DNA from: Sulfotelmatobacter sp963788225
Lineage (GTDB): Bacteria; Acidobacteriota; Terriglobia; Terriglobales; Acidobacteriaceae
Assembly: GCA_963788225.1 (NCBI GenBank)
Contig: CAWBGI010000003.1
Coordinates: forward strand, 558,001-622,000
Length of the DNA stretch: 64,000 bases
Direction of reading: 5' to 3'
Shown piece after piece: positions 61,254-64,000 of this stretch. Within the stretch, counting starts at the first letter, position 1. Each line of letters starts with the position of its first letter. The position numbers and the translations under genes were made by a program. The notes below the pieces were generated by a model. It was not told the origin of the DNA. It did not search any database and was given only the letters and a program-made list of their open reading frames with translations.

Positions 61254-62018
61254 TCACGCATGTTGTCCTTTCTCAGTCGCCGTGCGGAGGAACATGGTCT
61301 GTCCGACCGCCAGGCGGCCGGTGCGCGTGACCGTGCCGTAGACTCCCGCGGTGTTCTGGTGCGCACGGACGACCGCCTTCATGACCTCTGGCGCCGGAGC
61401 TGCCGAGTCGGGATCGAGGTTCACCATCGAGCAGCGCTCGTCGCGCATGGTGACGGCGATGGCCGGGGCTTCATCGTTCTTGCCCTCGCCGAATGAGAGC
61501 ACGCCGCCCACCCACTCGTCCTCCTGGAAAGGAGTTGGCCGCAATGGACGAACAAAAATATTCGGGCGAAATCGGCGCAAATCGGGCCTTTGCCCTGCGA
61601 GCCGTGCGATTTCGCCTACTGTATCGGAGGCGATCACGGAGATGGCCGCTTCATCGAAGATGCCGTGTTTCAACTCCATCATCTGCACCGGAGCACCGTA
61701 GCGGCGTCCAACCTCTGCGGCCAAGTCCTCCCCGAAGACAGGCAGCTCATCGCCATCCGGCGTGCGGATGTGCGTAGGCAGGTCTCCCTTTCCTTGAGCA
61801 CCGTCCTCACGGCGCAGCGGAGCAAACCGGAGCAGGTCGGGTAGCTTGCTCGCGCTTAGCCACGGGAAGCCGCTGCGGTCGTTAGTCCGCCGGAATGCCA
61901 GGCGCCGGTCACCTTCGAGGCCGTGCCAGCCCAGCGTGGCGATCGCAAGCCATCGGCCGGCCATCGACTTCACGGGGTAGCGGTAGATGGCCGCCACCTG
62001 TCCGATTTCTATGAGCAT
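61254..62018 (-). CDS. MOSC-domain protein
   Basis: 254 residues from the ATG at 62018 (7 upstream codons ignored). N-terminal MOSC_N beta-barrel part: IYRYPVKSMAGRWL and GLEGDRRLAFRR. The MOSC core follows, with RFRPNIFVRPL and TMRDERCSMVNLDPDSA, where the conserved Cys holds sulfur or Mo-cofactor in relatives such as YcbX-type N-hydroxylamine reductases. Substrate open. It is convergent with the STAS gene and co-oriented with the permease upstream. Confidence 0.9.
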   Translation of the reverse strand: MLIEIGQVAAIYRYPVKSMAGRWLAIATLGWHGLEGDRRLAFRRTNDRSGFPWLSASKLPDLLRFAPLRREDGAQGKGDLPTHIRTPDGDELPVFGEDLAAEVGRRYGAPVQMMELKHGIFDEAAISVIASDTVGEIARLAGQRPDLRRFRPNIFVRPLRPTPFQEDEWVGGVLSFGEGKNDEAPAIAVTMRDERCSMVNLDPDSAAPAPEVMKAVVRAHQNTAGVYGTVTRTGRLAVGQTMFLRTATEKGQHA

Positions 62019-62129
62019 GATTGAGCCGAGTCCGCCCACAGCGTATCACTGGAGCTGGCGAGCGCGCTTTGTGGAACGAAACCGGCCTTTACGCTCGAGG
62101 CTAGGGTAGTGAGTTTAATCGGTGAAACC

Positions 62130-63914
62130 TCAGTGCTCAAAGTGCAGGCACAGCACGGAATGGCCGTTGCGTTTCTTGACCAGGACCCGGTCAGCCGACT
62201 CTCGAATGATGTAGTGGGACAACATGGCGACGCCGAATCCGTTGGCGAGTTCTTCCACTGTCGGCAGCGTGTCCTTCAGTTCCACAGGATCTCCGTCGTA
62301 TTCGATCTCTACATCGAGCCGGAACTCATCAAACTGAGCCACTACCCACATGACAGGTGAACGCAAATTGAGATTGCCGGCATTGGTCACAAACTCGTAG
62401 ATCGCGTCAATGGCGCGCGACACCACCTCCCGGCGCATGCCCCAAGCGGCACCGTGTTCGTCCATGAATCGGCTGATCACGTCCAGGTTGTCTTTCCCCT
62501 GGGTCAATTGAAGGGTGCTCTGCTTGGCCACGCCGATGCGGAAGAGCAGGTTGAGCGCCACGGCGATCACCGTGGCCAATGCGGTCGATGAAGCAAAGAC
62601 CGGACGAATCGACTCGGGGACATTGCGGTAGAGTTCAGGCGCGATTTCCACGCTCAGGCCGAAGACCAGCGCGATACCCACCGCGAAGATGCGGCGCGCA
62701 TCCAGCATGCGTGCCGTCATCACCTGCAGGCCGCCGAGCATCAGGAAGCAAGTGGAGTAAACCAGCAAGGCTCCCATCACCGGAACCGGCATGACGGAGA
62801 AGGTGGCGGCGAGCCCGGGCAAAAACGCGAGCGCGATAATGATGAGGCCCGCGGGCAGGGCGATAGCACGACTGGTAACTCCGGTCGCTAACTCGAGACC
62901 GAGGCAGGAGGATGCATTGTTCTGGGCGACCCCGCCGAGCAACCCGGAAAAAATGGTCCCCAGCGAATTCGCCATCACACCGCCGCTAACCGACTCCATG
63001 TCGGTGCGCTTCCAGTCGGCATCGTTCATCTTCTGGCAAAGCGTCAGATCGCCGACCGTTTTGAGCGTAGCGGCAATGCCGATCACAAAAAATGGGAGCA
63101 GCAGCGACGCCTGAAAAGCGATCCCTCCGGCTATACGGTGAGGAAAGCTAAAAACCGGTTGCGCCCATTGCGCGCGCACCTGCGACCACGAGATTACGCC
63201 CATGGCAAACGCGGCACCATACCCGGCGGCGAGGCCGATGAGGATGGGGAACAGTTTAAGTTTACCCCTGCTCCAAACGCTCGGAGCGATCATGGCCAAA
63301 AGCGTGATCAGGCCGATGATCGTCGCCTGCAGCGAGGCATCCGGATGGGTCGGAGAACGGCCCAGCAACTTCGGACAGCCGATGGCTACGAGTTGAACCC
63401 CCACAATCGAAACAATCAAGCCGGTCACATCGGGCGGGAAAAGCACGCGCAGGCCGCGCAGGAAACGTGAAAGCACAGCCGTGAAGGCCCCCGTGATGGC
63501 GGTCATTCCGAACAGCAAAGGAAAACCGCCTATCCGCCCCGCTAGAATCGTCGGCGCCAGGTATGTCAGGCTGCAGGAAGCGGGGCAGAGATAGCCGGAA
63601 CCAAACAGCCCAGCGCGCGCCTGCAGGATAGTGGTTACGCCAGAGGCAATCATCGACAGGCGCAGCAGGCTCTGGGCATCGGCCAGGGTTCCACCCATGG
63701 CGTCGACCGCCACAATCAAGTAGATCCAACTAACCGACATGGCGAGTACGTGCTGGCAGGCCAAGGCAAGGGTGAGCGGCCTCGGCGGGACTTCATCGAC
63801 ATCGTAGGCCAGCGTTGGAGGCCGCTTACGCCTCGGTATAGTGACCACCGCAGACAGGGAACGACGTATCGTCCGGATGCGCGATCCGGGGGCTAGCCTC
63901 GCACCATGTGCCAT
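62130..63914 (-). CDS. NCS2-type nucleobase permease fused to a C-terminal HATPase domain
   Basis: 594 residues. Residues about 45-470 carry about 12-14 membrane segments of the xanthine/uracil permease family, with the His-containing LALACQHVLAMSVSWIYLIV helix and GGVAQNNASSCLGLELATGV, matching the QN signature region. Residues about 490-594 are a Bergerat-fold ATPase-like domain: the N-box AIYEFVTNAGN (E-x3-N) and a G2-like box NGFGVAMLSHYIIRES, as in RsbW-type kinases. A linker with no membrane segment joins them. Fusion of a transporter to such a domain is unusual. It could couple purine transport to signalling, perhaps through STAS partners nearby. Biochemical role is inference. Confidence 0.85.
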   Translation of the reverse strand: MAHGARLAPGSRIRTIRRSLSAVVTIPRRKRPPTLAYDVDEVPPRPLTLALACQHVLAMSVSWIYLIVAVDAMGGTLADAQSLLRLSMIASGVTTILQARAGLFGSGYLCPASCSLTYLAPTILAGRIGGFPLLFGMTAITGAFTAVLSRFLRGLRVLFPPDVTGLIVSIVGVQLVAIGCPKLLGRSPTHPDASLQATIIGLITLLAMIAPSVWSRGKLKLFPILIGLAAGYGAAFAMGVISWSQVRAQWAQPVFSFPHRIAGGIAFQASLLLPFFVIGIAATLKTVGDLTLCQKMNDADWKRTDMESVSGGVMANSLGTIFSGLLGGVAQNNASSCLGLELATGVTSRAIALPAGLIIIALAFLPGLAATFSVMPVPVMGALLVYSTCFLMLGGLQVMTARMLDARRIFAVGIALVFGLSVEIAPELYRNVPESIRPVFASSTALATVIAVALNLLFRIGVAKQSTLQLTQGKDNLDVISRFMDEHGAAWGMRREVVSRAIDAIYEFVTNAGNLNLRSPVMWVVAQFDEFRLDVEIEYDGDPVELKDTLPTVEELANGFGVAMLSHYIIRESADRVLVKKRNGHSVLCLHFEH

Positions 63915-64000
63915 TCGTCAATTACCGTTCTGGGGCTCCAGTGCGGCTTGCGACCGGCTCACTAACCACAGAGATTTATTCCACTCAAAGAGTTATGGAA
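63915..64000. other. Right window edge, upstream of the permease
   Basis: 86 bases with no recognisable gene. It would contain the promoter or leader of the permease. Confidence 0.3.

Noticed and set aside
1..64000. CRISPR array, tRNA or rRNA genes, prophage
   Set aside because: I found no evenly spaced direct repeats with spacers, no cloverleaf-like sequence with the usual TTCRANY arm, and no phage structural genes. The tandem units seen belong to palindromic repeats.

Overview
The window reads like chromosome from an Acidobacteriota member, probably class Terriglobia. This is inferred from a GC content that looks near 60 percent, the flavour of the proteins, many secreted or lipoprotein genes, an outer-membrane assembly protein (LptD), a TonB/ExbB/ExbD system and the conserved tilS-hpt-ftsH order. 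There is no rRNA gene to confirm it and I found no tRNA genes. Nearly all of the DNA is single-copy housekeeping and envelope genes. The only clear mobile element is one IS3-family insertion sequence.

Layout. 1-5.7 kb (minus): ECF sigma factor coupled to a multi-VOC protein, plsC, folC, accD, cobO. 5.9-14.8 kb (mostly plus): SnoaL-like secreted protein, thrS, two small unknown genes (minus), tilS, a secreted fascin-like protein, an aberrant HPRT-like gene and ftsH. 14.8-20.5 kb: higBA toxin-antitoxin with three operator-like palindromes, aldo/keto reductase, DinB-like protein, selD with an in-frame UGA (selenocysteine), rpmB, FKBP isomerase, RidA. 20.7-29 kb: accC-accB, periplasmic isomerase and DsbA-like lipoproteins, larE, lptD. 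29-36 kb: RDD membrane protein, IS3 element, PsiE-like protein, amino-acid permease, two small Cys-rich secreted proteins. 36-44 kb: epimerase, HEAT-repeat protein, GAF-domain membrane protein, bifunctional Rel, OCD-like reductase and glycosyltransferase. 44-53 kb (minus): TPR lipoprotein, two exbD genes, exbB, tonB, secF, secD, yajC, tgt. 53-64 kb: DUF4142 protein, cytochrome c, hotdog thioesterase, Sel1-repeat protein, CADD-like protein, mnmG, RHH-MazF module with a frameshifted toxin, two STAS proteins, a MOSC protein and a nucleobase permease fused to an ATPase domain.

The most striking structure is a set of short palindromic dispersed repeats, at least ten recognisable families. They fill most intergenic gaps and have also entered conserved genes in frame. 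mnmG carries two hairpin cassettes plus a third fragment; tilS, tgt and folC each carry one insertion of roughly 35-74 codons; the 3' end of accD and the upstream open frame of cobO also run into repeats. Some insertions match intergenic copies in this same window, for example the tilS segment and 22.37-22.40 kb. This resembles the Rickettsia palindromic element situation, in which repeats become extra peptide segments in essential proteins.

Other points to check: SelD as a selenoprotein with a SECIS-like hairpin; the HPRT-like protein lacking the catalytic Asp; the permease-ATPase fusion next to STAS genes (possible partner switching); and the MazF frameshift.
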